Assembly: GCF_947493425.1 (NCBI RefSeq)
Contig: NZ_CANLRP010000020.1
Location: 1 to 64,000, forward strand
Direction: 5' to 3'
DNA length: 64,000 nt
Origin: an uncultured Microscilla sp.
GTDB taxonomy: Bacteria; Bacteroidota; Bacteroidia; Cytophagales; Microscillaceae
The translations under genes were made by a program, and so were the position numbers. The notes beneath the pieces are model-generated. The model saw only the letters and a program-made list of their open reading frames with translations. It was not told where the DNA came from and did not search any database. Below are positions 24,288 through 32,488 of this stretch, piece after piece; position 1 is the first letter of the stretch, and every line of letters begins with the position of its first letter.

Positions 24288-25226
24288 ATGAAAAAAATTA
24301 CGGTGGTTACTTCTTTGTATAAATCAAGGGCATACATTCCTGAGTTTTATCGTCGTATCAAAGATTGTATTGTCTCGCTGGGGCTCAACTATCAGCTGGT
24401 ATTTGTCAATGATGGTTCGCCCGATGATTCGGTAGAGGTGGTCAAGCAACTCATGGAACATGATACCCACATCACCTTGGTAAATTTATCACGCAACTTT
24501 GGGCAATATCCAGCGATGTTTGCAGGCATGCGGCATGCTTTGCAAACCAAACCCGACTATGTCTTTATTTTAGATGTTGACCTGGAAGAAGCTCCCGAAA
24601 ATCTGGCAGAGTTTTATACCCTCATGCAAACCAAAGCAGGCACAGACGTTGTGTACGGAATAGTAAAAAAGCGCCAGGGATTTTTTGTAAAAAAGGTGTT
24701 AGGAAATTTGTTTTTATGGGTGCTTGACAAACTCAGCGAACACCAAATACCCCGCAATCAGGCATGGGCACGTCTCATGAAGCCCAATTATTTGCAGCAC
24801 TTATTGCAATACAACGAAGCCGACACCTACCCGGTAGGGCTTATGCATCTGACAGGGTTCAACCAAGTGCCTTGCTCTATAGACAAACCATACAAGGGTA
24901 GTACCACTTATTCGTGGCGTAAACGTGCCTATGCTGCCTTAAGTGCTGTTACCTCGTTTTCGTCGCGTGCTTTGCTCTACATCGCTTTTATGGGCTTTGG
25001 TATTTTCTTTTTTTCTGTCTTATTCATTCTCAGTATTGTAGTGCAAAAGCTTGCCTATACTGACTTTCAGGCAGGTTGGAGCTCTATTATAGCCTCTATT
25101 TGGTGCATTGGCGGACTCATTATTTTTTGTCTGGGGGTAATAGGTATGTACATTGCCCAAATCTTTAATCAGGTAAAAAACCGCCCACTGTATATTATAA
25201 AGTCTGTGATGGGCAAAACTGAGTAA
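24288..25226 (+). CDS. GT2 family glycosyltransferase with C-terminal membrane helices
   Basis: A membrane-bound GT-A glycosyltransferase of 312 residues related to dolichyl/polyprenyl-phosphate sugar synthases (DPMS/GtrB/ArnC type). Seen in order: ITVVTSLYKSRAYIPEFY, the nucleotide-binding LVFVNDGSPDDS, the LSRNFGQYPAMFAGM segment, the DVDLEEAPENL motif (counterpart of DADLQDPPE) and a NQAWARLM region. Two long hydrophobic helices near residues 228-260 and 267-295 complete it. Such enzymes usually load a sugar onto undecaprenyl phosphate for later transfer outside the membrane. It starts 16 bp after the acyltransferase and is part of the glycan cassette. Confidence 0.9.
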   Translation: MKKITVVTSLYKSRAYIPEFYRRIKDCIVSLGLNYQLVFVNDGSPDDSVEVVKQLMEHDTHITLVNLSRNFGQYPAMFAGMRHALQTKPDYVFILDVDLEEAPENLAEFYTLMQTKAGTDVVYGIVKKRQGFFVKKVLGNLFLWVLDKLSEHQIPRNQAWARLMKPNYLQHLLQYNEADTYPVGLMHLTGFNQVPCSIDKPYKGSTTYSWRKRAYAALSAVTSFSSRALLYIAFMGFGIFFFSVLFILSIVVQKLAYTDFQAGWSSIIASIWCIGGLIIFCLGVIGMYIAQIFNQVKNRPLYIIKSVMGKTE

Positions 25227-25273
25227 ATGATGGCTAACAGTAGAGTCAGTAATGACCACCAAACAACAACTGT

Positions 25274-26170
25274 ATGCAACACTGGCAAAAACTTGGGCTA
25301 ATTTATAACCGTCAACACTACCAGGCAGTACCATTGGCGCGTTTTATTGCCCCACATACCATACGTATTTTTTTTAGCACCCGTGACCTTGCCAACCGAT
25401 CACTGCCTTGTGCTATAGACTATGATTTGCATCAACAAAAAGTAGTCAATGAGTTCAAAATAGAGGTACCCTTGGGCAACTTGGGTATGTTTGACCACAA
25501 CGGCATTATGCCCACTGCTTTGCTCGAGCAGGGCAACGAATTGTGGATGTATTATATTGGTTGGAACACAGGAGGCAATGTACCTTTTAGAAACGCCATT
25601 GGCTTGCTGATAAGCAAAGATGGGGGCAATACTTTTCAGAAACACGCCCAAGGTCCTTTGTTAGACCGTAGCGTACATGACCCCTGTTTTGTAGCAAGCA
25701 ATTGTGTATTGGCAGAAGAAGGGTTTTACCGCATGTATTACCTTTCTTGTGTGCAGTGGCAAACAAAGCATTCAGGGGAAGTTCAACATTATTACCATAT
25801 CAAATACGCCGAATCAACCAATGGGATTGACTGGAAAAGGGAGGGTAGAATAGCTATAGGTTTTAAAAATGAGTACGAATATGCTATTTCTGTGCCCAGG
25901 GTAATCAAAGAAGCGGGCAGGTATAAAATGTGGTACTCATACCGGGCAAGTGCCCAAACCCCTACTTATCGCATTGGCTATGCCGAGTCGGTCAATGGGC
26001 TGGATTGGGTGCGAAAAGATGAACTGGTAGGCTTAGATGTTTCGGCAGAGGGATGGGATAGCCAAATGATTTGTTATCCGGAAATATTTACCTTTGAGCA
26101 CAAGCGGTATATGTTGTATAATGGCAATGAGTACGGCAAGTCAGGAATAGGTTTAGCGGTAAGTTTGTAG
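25274..26170 (+). CDS. Glycosidase-like five-bladed beta-propeller protein
   Basis: A cytoplasmic protein of 298 residues, without a signal peptide, resembling the GH43/GH32/DUF377-type five-bladed propeller proteins. Blade-like repeats are seen: IRIFFSTRD, DHNGIMPTALLEQGNELWMYYIGW, HDPCFVASNCVLAEEGFYRMYYLS, YHIKYAESTNGIDWKREG, SVPRVIKEAGRYKMWYSYRA, YRIGYAESVNGLDW and CYPEIFTFEHKRYMLYNG. The acidic residues that open the blades (D in DHNG, D in HDPC, E in YPEIF) are where these families put catalytic or ligand-binding residues. Proteins of this type occur inside surface-glycan clusters. A phosphorylase, transferase or sugar-binding role is possible; none can be chosen from sequence alone. Confidence 0.75.
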   Translation: MQHWQKLGLIYNRQHYQAVPLARFIAPHTIRIFFSTRDLANRSLPCAIDYDLHQQKVVNEFKIEVPLGNLGMFDHNGIMPTALLEQGNELWMYYIGWNTGGNVPFRNAIGLLISKDGGNTFQKHAQGPLLDRSVHDPCFVASNCVLAEEGFYRMYYLSCVQWQTKHSGEVQHYYHIKYAESTNGIDWKREGRIAIGFKNEYEYAISVPRVIKEAGRYKMWYSYRASAQTPTYRIGYAESVNGLDWVRKDELVGLDVSAEGWDSQMICYPEIFTFEHKRYMLYNGNEYGKSGIGLAVSL

Positions 26171-26213
26171 CTGCTATTGGCTAATTTTAAACAAGCTCTA
26201 AAAAAAATATAAA

Positions 26214-27344
26214 ATGCAAATTCCGTTTAACAAGCCCTATTTTACAGGTAAAGAAACTACCTACATCAAGGCAGCCGTCGAGCAAATGGTGATTGCATCG
26301 GATGGGCAGTTTACCCAAAAGTGTCAACATTTTTTTGAACAACAATATGGTTTTGGCAAATGCTTGCTTACTACCTCATGTACAAGTGCTCTAGAACTAG
26401 CTGCTTTGTTGTTGGACATAGCCCCTGGCGATGAGGTAATTGTACCTGCCTATACATTTGTGAGCACCGCCAATGCCTTTGTGCGGCGGGGAGCCAAGGT
26501 AGTTTTTGCCGATAGTACCCCTACTCACCCCAATGTAGATGTCACTCAAATAGAGGCATTGATTACCCCCCAAACCAAGGCTATAGTAGTGGTACATTAT
26601 GCTGGAGTAGCCTGCCACATGAACGCTGTCATGGCTTTGGCAAATAAACATCAAGTGTTTGTAATAGAAGATGCTGCTCAGGCAATTCATAGTTTTTATG
26701 CAGGTAAGCCTTTGGGTAGTTTTGGGCATTTGGCCGCTTTTTCTTTTCACGAAACCAAAAATATTATTTGCGGTGAAGGAGGCATGTTGGTGATCAACGA
26801 TGATCGTTTTACAAAACGAGCCGAGATAATCAGCCGCAAAGGAACCAACCGGGCGGCATTTTTTCGGGGCGAAGTAAGCCAATATGAGTGGGTAGATGTA
26901 GGAGGCTCATTTTTACCCCCCGACACCAGTGCTGCTTTTTTATATGCCCAACTAGAGCGCCTGGTTGACATTCAGACCCAACGCCAGGGTATATGGCAAC
27001 GTTATCAGCAAGGTTTGGCGATATTAGAACAAAAAGGGCATGCCAACTTGCCACAAATACCTGACTATGCCCAACCCAATGCCCACATTTTTTATATAAT
27101 TTGTAAGAGTAACGCTGAACGAAACCTGTTGATTGATTACCTAAAAAAACGTGGGATACAGGCAGTTTTTCACTATTTGTCGTTGCACCAATCACCGTTT
27201 TATCAGGCGCAGCACGACGGCAGGAGTTTGCCCCAAAGCGACAAATACGCCGATTGCTTGCTTAGGCTACCTTTTTTTTATGAGTTGCCCCTCCCCCAAC
27301 AACAAGAGGTCATTCGGCGGGTCATTCAGTACTTTGAACCCTGA
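26214..27344 (+). CDS. rffA: dTDP-4-amino-4,6-dideoxygalactose transaminase (RffA/WecE-like)
   Basis: A PLP-dependent DegT/DnrJ/EryC1-family sugar aminotransferase of 376 residues. It closely tracks E. coli WecE/RffA along its length: an IPFNKP start, SCTSALELAALLLDIAPGDE, PAYTFVSTANAFVRRGAKVV, VVHYAGVACHM, and EDAAQAIHSFYAG. The PLP lysine motif is SFHETKN with Lys182, followed by GTNRAAFFRGEV and VFHYLSLHQSP. The known reaction converts dTDP-4-keto-6-deoxyglucose to dTDP-4-amino-4,6-dideoxygalactose using glutamate. Together with the NeuD-like acyltransferase this suggests synthesis of an N-acylated amino-dideoxy sugar for a surface glycan. The dTDP-glucose synthesis genes (rmlA, rmlB) are not in the window. 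Confidence 0.93.
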   Translation: MQIPFNKPYFTGKETTYIKAAVEQMVIASDGQFTQKCQHFFEQQYGFGKCLLTTSCTSALELAALLLDIAPGDEVIVPAYTFVSTANAFVRRGAKVVFADSTPTHPNVDVTQIEALITPQTKAIVVVHYAGVACHMNAVMALANKHQVFVIEDAAQAIHSFYAGKPLGSFGHLAAFSFHETKNIICGEGGMLVINDDRFTKRAEIISRKGTNRAAFFRGEVSQYEWVDVGGSFLPPDTSAAFLYAQLERLVDIQTQRQGIWQRYQQGLAILEQKGHANLPQIPDYAQPNAHIFYIICKSNAERNLLIDYLKKRGIQAVFHYLSLHQSPFYQAQHDGRSLPQSDKYADCLLRLPFFYELPLPQQQEVIRRVIQYFEP

Positions 27345-27404
27345 CTCAAGGCATTTTTGGACGGCTTTTTGCAAAATCAGCCATAGGCTAAAATTATGTG
27401 ATAT

Positions 27405-27812
27405 ATGGCAACAGATGAACAAGACAATTTATTGAAAACTTTAGATCGGGCATCTGATGGACTCATGTTTATGAGCGAATCTGATTATCCGTTTGAGTCT
27501 TTTTATTGGGATTTTAAAGATGAACTCACTGCTGACAAGGTACTAACTCTGGCAAGTGAAGCACCGGATGCTATTGTAAAAGAGTTGAAACTGGATGCGT
27601 TTTTTAAAAATTCGGTGGCAGAAGAAAGTTGGTATGATGCCTCAGAAACCAAGGTTGCCCGACAGTTTCAGCGATTGGTAGAAACCCTCAAAAGAAACCT
27701 ACAAGAGCTTCAGGTATTTAGAGTAGGAGGCGCCGAAGCTGATGTATACATTGTGGGTAAGGCAGAGTTTGGAGGCTATGCCGGGCTTGTTACCCATGTG
27801 GTACAAACCTAA
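27405..27812 (+). CDS. nuiA: Nuclease A inhibitor-like protein (NuiA family)
   Basis: A protein of 135 residues that lines up along its whole length with NuiA of Anabaena, the tight-binding inhibitor of the non-specific nuclease NucA. Shared landmarks are ASDGLMFMSESDYPFESF near the start, LDAFF then ESWYD in the middle, KFQ/RQFQRLVETLKRNLQELQVFR, and the end VDVY-type strand (ADVYIVGKAEFGGYAGLVTHVVQT in parts). There is no signal peptide. No NucA-like nuclease is next to it in this window. It lies 60 bp after the glycan cassette and could be read through from it. The homologue fold is known; whether this one binds a nuclease is inference. Confidence 0.88.
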   Translation: MATDEQDNLLKTLDRASDGLMFMSESDYPFESFYWDFKDELTADKVLTLASEAPDAIVKELKLDAFFKNSVAEESWYDASETKVARQFQRLVETLKRNLQELQVFRVGGAEADVYIVGKAEFGGYAGLVTHVVQT

Positions 27813-27831
27813 GCAAGTGGCAGGTAATCAA

Positions 27832-27875
27832 CAACAAGCGATAAGTAATACATACAGTTGGTTTATCGCTTGTTG
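27832..27875. terminator. Stem-loop between convergent genes
   Basis: CAACAAGCGATAA pairs perfectly with TTATCGCTTGTTG across an 18-nt loop, between NuiA and the leftward pseudogene. There is no T-run on either side, so termination strength is uncertain. Confidence 0.55.
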
Positions 27876-27897
27876 ATGGAGTTTTGGTCAAAACAAG

Positions 27898-28355
27898 CTA
27901 TTTTACTTCTTTTAGTTGACTGCCAATGAGCTTGTATTTTTTGGCTACCTTGATAGATGGGCAACAATGGGCGTCTTCTTTTTTGTACTTCATTTTTCGA
28001 GCTTTAATGGTGCCATTTTCTATCGCCAAAGGAATGGTGTTGTTTACATTGGTTTGGTTAATTATTATGGTTAGCTTACCTCCCCGGTTGATAAGTACCG
28101 CCCATCCCATGCCAGCACTGGCGTTGCCCATACTGCCTTTGAAACCACAACTATATTGCACGGTTTTCCATCACCGTTGAGGTCACCCACCACTGTATTT
28201 ACCGGGTAGCAGTCACGACCACTCCCTTCTATTAAGGTTTTTTGAGCCTCGAAAGATTTATTCAATTGTTCTTTGCTTATTTGGCTATAAGCTGTATTTA
28301 CCAAGCTTGTTAGTAAAGCGAGGGTAAAAAATACCTGTATTTGTTTTTTCATCAT
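27898..28355 (-). pseudogene. Frameshifted copy of the small exported EF-hand-loop protein
   Basis: Two overlapping minus-strand frames together cover a protein like its intact upstream neighbour (28359-28841). The first frame (28355 down to about 28165) gives a signal peptide and reaches VVGDLNGDGK. The second (28161 down to 27898) resumes at VQYSCGFKGS and runs to the shared C-terminus CCPSIKVAKKYKL...KEVK. The intact copy reads GDGVQDGIVQYTC; here five bases replace fifteen, a net 10-base deletion near 28162-28166. No slippery heptamer explains it, so it is most likely a recent pseudogene, though a sequencing error cannot be excluded. It starts 3 bp after its neighbour's stop. Confidence 0.8.
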
Positions 28356-28358
28356 TGC

Positions 28359-28841
28359 TTATTTTACCTCCTCTAATTCATAATAAATAGTACTTATAAT
28401 CTTTTGCTGCTTCAGCTGATATTTTTTAGGCGTCTTGATTGAAGGGCAACAACTAGCGTCTCCTTTTTTGTATTTATAAACTAATGCCGATATTATTCCA
28501 CCAGCACCAATCGACAAAGGCAAAGCCCTTCCTAAATCTTTGCAGTGCAACACAGGCTTTATTACTCCCTTTTCGTTCAACCACAATGTCCAACCTGTAT
28601 ACACGGGTATATTGCCACCTGCCATTAGGCAAGTATACTGCACAATACCATCTTGTACCCCATCGCCATTCAAATCTCCTACTACTGCATTGGCAGCATG
28701 ACATACCTGCCCCTTGCCCGCCACTAGTGCTTGGTATTGGTCAAACGCCTTCATCAGCTTTTGCTTAGATACTTGAGTATAACCATAGCTCGTCCATAAC
28801 AAGAGCAAGCATAACCATGCAGTTTTAATTAAATGTTTCAT
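28359..28841 (-). CDS. Small exported protein with a DLNGDG calcium-binding-like loop
   Basis: An exported protein of 160 residues that I do not recognise as a named family. It has a signal peptide (MKHLIKTAWLCLLLLWTSYGYTQ, quoted in part: LLLLWTSYGYTQ), then a helix with KLMKAFDQYQALVAG. The motif AVVGDLNGDGVQDGIV follows, of the EF-hand/FG-GAP loop type DxNxDGxxD. The end is CCPSIKTPKKYQLKQQKI. Cysteines at CHAA, YTC, HCKD and SCCPS suggest disulfides after export. A frameshifted paralogue lies 3 bp downstream, so the two formed an operon by tandem duplication. No function can be assigned. Confidence 0.75.
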   Translation of the reverse strand: MKHLIKTAWLCLLLLWTSYGYTQVSKQKLMKAFDQYQALVAGKGQVCHAANAVVGDLNGDGVQDGIVQYTCLMAGGNIPVYTGWTLWLNEKGVIKPVLHCKDLGRALPLSIGAGGIISALVYKYKKGDASCCPSIKTPKKYQLKQQKIISTIYYELEEVK

Positions 28842-29477
28842 AAAACCTTGTTTAGTAAAATAACTTTAAATAAAGCTCTATTTAACCAAGATTATTACCA
28901 GGAGCTACATCCAAAACCAAGTTTTATAAGGCCTTAGATACCAATACTTACTCAAAGTAATCCGGTTTGTAGGGTGCTTGAGTAAAAATGTAGGTTTATG
29001 TTAACATTTGCAAAGGCTAATTCACGAAATGTTATTTTGGGTTTATAAAACACCCTTTTATTGACCCATAGCAAACAATTATGCGTACTTCTATACTACT
29101 GCCTTACCTTTCGCAGAACGTATTTCTGGCTTATTTTTTTGCAACTTAAGTCAGTAAAAGACTCAAAAAAAATTATGAATCAGACAAAAGTAAGGAGCCA
29201 CGTTGAGTCACCCCAAAAAGTCAGACAACACTACCCTGCCTCTGATGCTATAAAAACAAGGCTTAGAAAATGTATTGGCAGATTCAGAATAACCTGATGA
29301 TATTTTATTAGCTAAAGATAAAATTGTAAATTTATTGTTGTGGTTGGCGTAGTAAGGTTTTTGATACTTTGATTAAAGTTTCCTGCCAGATGTTGTATTG
29401 TCTCATGCTGTGTACAGCAAAAAAGCAATCGGCTCTTATGCCCATTATGTGATGTTTATCAAACCCCAATCAAACCC
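28842..29477. other. Intergenic region between divergent genes
   Basis: About 635 bp holding the 5' regions of the exported protein and the first TPR-SpoIIE gene. A 78-codon open frame at 29061-29297 has no domain or codon support. No repeat or RNA gene was recognised. Confidence 0.45.
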
Positions 29478-32057
29478 ATGAAAACCTATGTTTTGTGTAT
29501 ACTGCTTTGTCTGACCACATATAATGTATTTGCCTGGCAAACACGCAAATTGGACTCTTTGCTTAAAGTATTGGAAACTAATATTACCCATGAGCAAAAA
29601 GTAAAGGTATATATCAAAGTCGCCCGCCGTTACAATGCACTATCCGACTCGCTCAATACTGCCCTGTATATACAAAAAGCCATTGCGTTGGCACAAAAAA
29701 CAAATTATCCAAAAGGAGAAGCAGACGCTTACCACAGGCAAGCCTGGATGTTGCGACGCAAAGGGTACTATACGGCAGCCAATACTCTGTTTAAACAAGC
29801 ACTTAAAATATCAAAAAAAGCAAGTTATGACAATGGCATAGCCAACGCTTATAACGGACTGGGAGCAGTACACGACGATCAGGCACATTATGAGGAAGCT
29901 TTGAAGTATTACCAGAAAACATTGGCGATTGATCACAAAATGGGCAATAAACGAGGGCTATCCAGCGACTATAACAACATAGGCATTGTATACCAAAAGC
30001 AAGGTAAGTATCGACTTGCCCTGAAATACTACCAAAAGTCGATGCAATTGGACAAAGCGCTGGGTGATAAAAGCGGCATGGCCTATGGCTACAACAATAT
30101 AGGTATTGTATACAGTAAACTGGGCAACTATCCTCTTACACTAGAGTACTATCGTAAGTCATTGGCTATCAAGCAAGCGCTGGGCAACACACAAGGAGTA
30201 GCCAATAGTTACCACAATATGGGAGCAGTATACCGCAAACAAGGCAATTATCCCAAAGCATTGGAGCATTATAAAAAATCGTTGAAAATCAATGAAAAAA
30301 CCGGCAGTAAAAAAAACGTTGCAAATAACTATACCAATATAGGCTCGGTGTTTCACGCATTAAACAACGACTCGCTTGCCCTGGCGTACGTAACACGTGC
30401 ACTTAAGGTGTATAAACAACTGCAAAATCGCCAAGGCATTGCGAACAATTACAAAATGATCGGAAACATTCACCAAACCGCCGGAAGGTTTCAAAAAGCA
30501 GAGGTATACTATCAAAAGTTTTTGGCGATGGAAAAAGAGATCGGCAATAAAGAAAGTCTGGCAGATGGCTACCTCAACCTGGGAATGTTGGCAATAGAAA
30601 CGAAGCAGTACGCTCAAGCGCAGAACTATCTTGAAATAGCCCTTACCATGCACAAGGCACAAGGACGCAAAGACGCTGTATCGGAAACACAAGTGGCATT
30701 GGCTGAGGTGTTTTTTTTGCAAAAAAATCATCCAAAAGCAATACATTATGCTACTCAAGGGGTGGCCAAAGCCAAAGAGGTGGGCAACCCAGCCACTATA
30801 AGAGACGGTGCAGCCCTACTTGCCAAATCCCATCATTTACAAGGTCAGCCTGCTAAAGCATATCAATACCAAGTGATTTTCAAGCAAATGTCTGATAGTC
30901 TGATTAATGTAGAAAATACCCGTAAAATAACCCGCATGGAGGTAGAGCTAGAGTTTAGACAAGCAAAAGACTCTATGCAAAAAGCCAATGCTTTGCAAAG
31001 GGCCCAACTTGAAAAAGAGCAATTGACCAACCGCTTTCAACGCAACATCACCTGGTTGATATTGGTTGTTTTAACTATTGTACTGGTGTTTATGTTTTTT
31101 GTATACCGGAGCCGCCAACAACAAAAACGCTTGAATGTACAACTGCAACAGCAAAAACAAGGATTGAAAACCCAAAGCGAAGAGCTTGCCAAACTCAACG
31201 AAGAGCTACTGCAAAATAAAGAAGAAATAGCCGCCCAACGCGATATTCTTGCCTTCCGAAATACCGAGCTATTGCACCATCAGTACCGTATAAATAAAAG
31301 TTTCAAGGCAGCCCAGGTGATCCAACACACCTTGTTGCCTTCCGACCAGCTCATTCGGAGGTTGTTCAGCGACTATTTTGTGTTGTACCAACCAAAAGAC
31401 GTAGTATCGGGTGATTTTTACTGGATAGCCGAAGTAGGCCAACAATGGGTAATGGTGGTAGCTGACTGTACCGGACACGGGGTGCCAGGGGCTTTTATGA
31501 CCCTGATTGGCAGCAAGTTGCTAGACTCTATTGTAAAAATAAATCAAGTAGTGCAGCCGGCCGAGATATTGACCCAACTCAACGAAAGCGTTTTGCATAC
31601 TATGAAACGCAACACCGGGCAACAGCAAGAGATAGACATGATAGCCGGCATGGATGCCGTGGTACTCTCGGTAAGCAGCAAAAACAATTATTTTGAGATT
31701 GACTTTGCCGGAGCCAAAAATGATTTGTTATACTTTGACCCTATTACCCGCACTTTTGGCGAATTAAAAGGTACTCGAATGTCGGTAGGTGGCTTTCAGA
31801 CAAAAAGAAAAATATTTACACAACAACATATTTCATTGCCTGTCCATAGCATTTTGTATGCAGGCTCAGATGGTTTTCAAGATCAAAACAATGACCAACG
31901 CAAACGTTTTGGTCATGATGCCTTGAAACAACTACTAGAGCAGAACGTGGCTTACCCGCTGGCACAACAAAAAAACTTGTTGGAAGAAGCGCTTAAGGCA
32001 CATATGCAACACAGTGAACAACGTGATGATATTTTGTGGTTAGGTATGAAGTTGTAA
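29478..32057 (+). CDS. TPR-SpoIIE membrane phosphatase receptor 1
   Basis: A membrane receptor-like phosphatase of 859 residues. A signal peptide (MKTYVLCILLCLTTYNVFA) is followed by about nine or ten tetratricopeptide repeats of 40-residue period (YNNIGIVY...G.Y..ALKYYQKSL) spanning residues 45-450. One membrane helix follows near 521-541 (WLILVVLTIVLVFMFFVY), then a coiled coil rich in QQQKQ and EELAKLNEELLQNKEEI. From about 630 comes a PP2C/SpoIIE Ser/Thr phosphatase domain. Metal-binding motifs are intact: DVVSGDFYW, VADCTGHGVPGAFM, AGMDAVV, GSDGFQDQ and the final RDDILWLG. The periplasmic TPRs would sense a ligand or partner and the cytoplasmic domain would dephosphorylate a target protein. 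A second, similar gene follows. Confidence 0.93.
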   Translation: MKTYVLCILLCLTTYNVFAWQTRKLDSLLKVLETNITHEQKVKVYIKVARRYNALSDSLNTALYIQKAIALAQKTNYPKGEADAYHRQAWMLRRKGYYTAANTLFKQALKISKKASYDNGIANAYNGLGAVHDDQAHYEEALKYYQKTLAIDHKMGNKRGLSSDYNNIGIVYQKQGKYRLALKYYQKSMQLDKALGDKSGMAYGYNNIGIVYSKLGNYPLTLEYYRKSLAIKQALGNTQGVANSYHNMGAVYRKQGNYPKALEHYKKSLKINEKTGSKKNVANNYTNIGSVFHALNNDSLALAYVTRALKVYKQLQNRQGIANNYKMIGNIHQTAGRFQKAEVYYQKFLAMEKEIGNKESLADGYLNLGMLAIETKQYAQAQNYLEIALTMHKAQGRKDAVSETQVALAEVFFLQKNHPKAIHYATQGVAKAKEVGNPATIRDGAALLAKSHHLQGQPAKAYQYQVIFKQMSDSLINVENTRKITRMEVELEFRQAKDSMQKANALQRAQLEKEQLTNRFQRNITWLILVVLTIVLVFMFFVYRSRQQQKRLNVQLQQQKQGLKTQSEELAKLNEELLQNKEEIAAQRDILAFRNTELLHHQYRINKSFKAAQVIQHTLLPSDQLIRRLFSDYFVLYQPKDVVSGDFYWIAEVGQQWVMVVADCTGHGVPGAFMTLIGSKLLDSIVKINQVVQPAEILTQLNESVLHTMKRNTGQQQEIDMIAGMDAVVLSVSSKNNYFEIDFAGAKNDLLYFDPITRTFGELKGTRMSVGGFQTKRKIFTQQHISLPVHSILYAGSDGFQDQNNDQRKRFGHDALKQLLEQNVAYPLAQQKNLLEEALKAHMQHSEQRDDILWLGMKL

Positions 32058-32066
32058 TTTTATTTT

Positions 32067-32232
32067 CTTAGGAATGGTAGCAAAATAAATACGCATTTTT
32101 AACGTCATCTTTTGCTGACAGAATTCGTTAAAAAAACTTGTCGTAGCGCTGCTATGCCGCGTTTTTTTGCCTCTCCTGCCAACAAAATATTTTGGCGTTA
32201 CTATAGAACTTTATTTTTGAACAATTCCTAAG
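32067..32232 (-). mobile_element. MITE-like inverted-repeat element, copy 1
   Basis: An element of 166 bp bounded by CTTAGGAATGGTAGCAAAAT on the left and the inverted form ATTTTTGAACAATTCCTAAG on the right. The centre holds the palindrome TAGCGCTGCTA. Its reverse complement aligns along its length with the copy at 48087-48251. There is no coding capacity. It directly abuts copy 2, sharing the CCTAAGG junction. Confidence 0.8.
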
Positions 32233-32399
32233 GAATGGTTCAAAAATAAATTTACACTCTGAGGGGTGATTTTTCGCCTTGATACTTCGTTATTTTTATT
32301 GCCCGTAGCGTTGCTTTGCTATGGGCGCAAAAAATAGCCTCGTCTCAAAACAAAACCTCTACCTCAAGAATGGTAATTTAATTTCTCACCATTCCTTAG
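32228..32399 (-). mobile_element. MITE-like inverted-repeat element, copy 2
   Basis: An element of 172 bp with ends CTAAGGAATGGTTCAAAAAT and the inverted TTTCTCACCATTCCTTAG. The centre has hairpin arms GCCCGTAGC and GCTATGGGC. It overlaps the end of copy 1 by five bases, so the two lie in tandem in the 431-bp gap between the TPR-SpoIIE genes. It is more diverged from copy 3 than copy 1 is. Confidence 0.8.
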
Positions 32400-32488
32400 T
32401 TTTCTTTCCAAAAATTAAAATCGTGATTAAAGTACAATGTTTGCTTGTTATTACAACAAAGTTTCACTTTGTATAAACAAAGGAGTGC

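Noticed and set aside
29061-29297. 78-codon open frame upstream of the first TPR-SpoIIE gene
   Set aside because: No similarity recognised, poor start context and a low-complexity translation.
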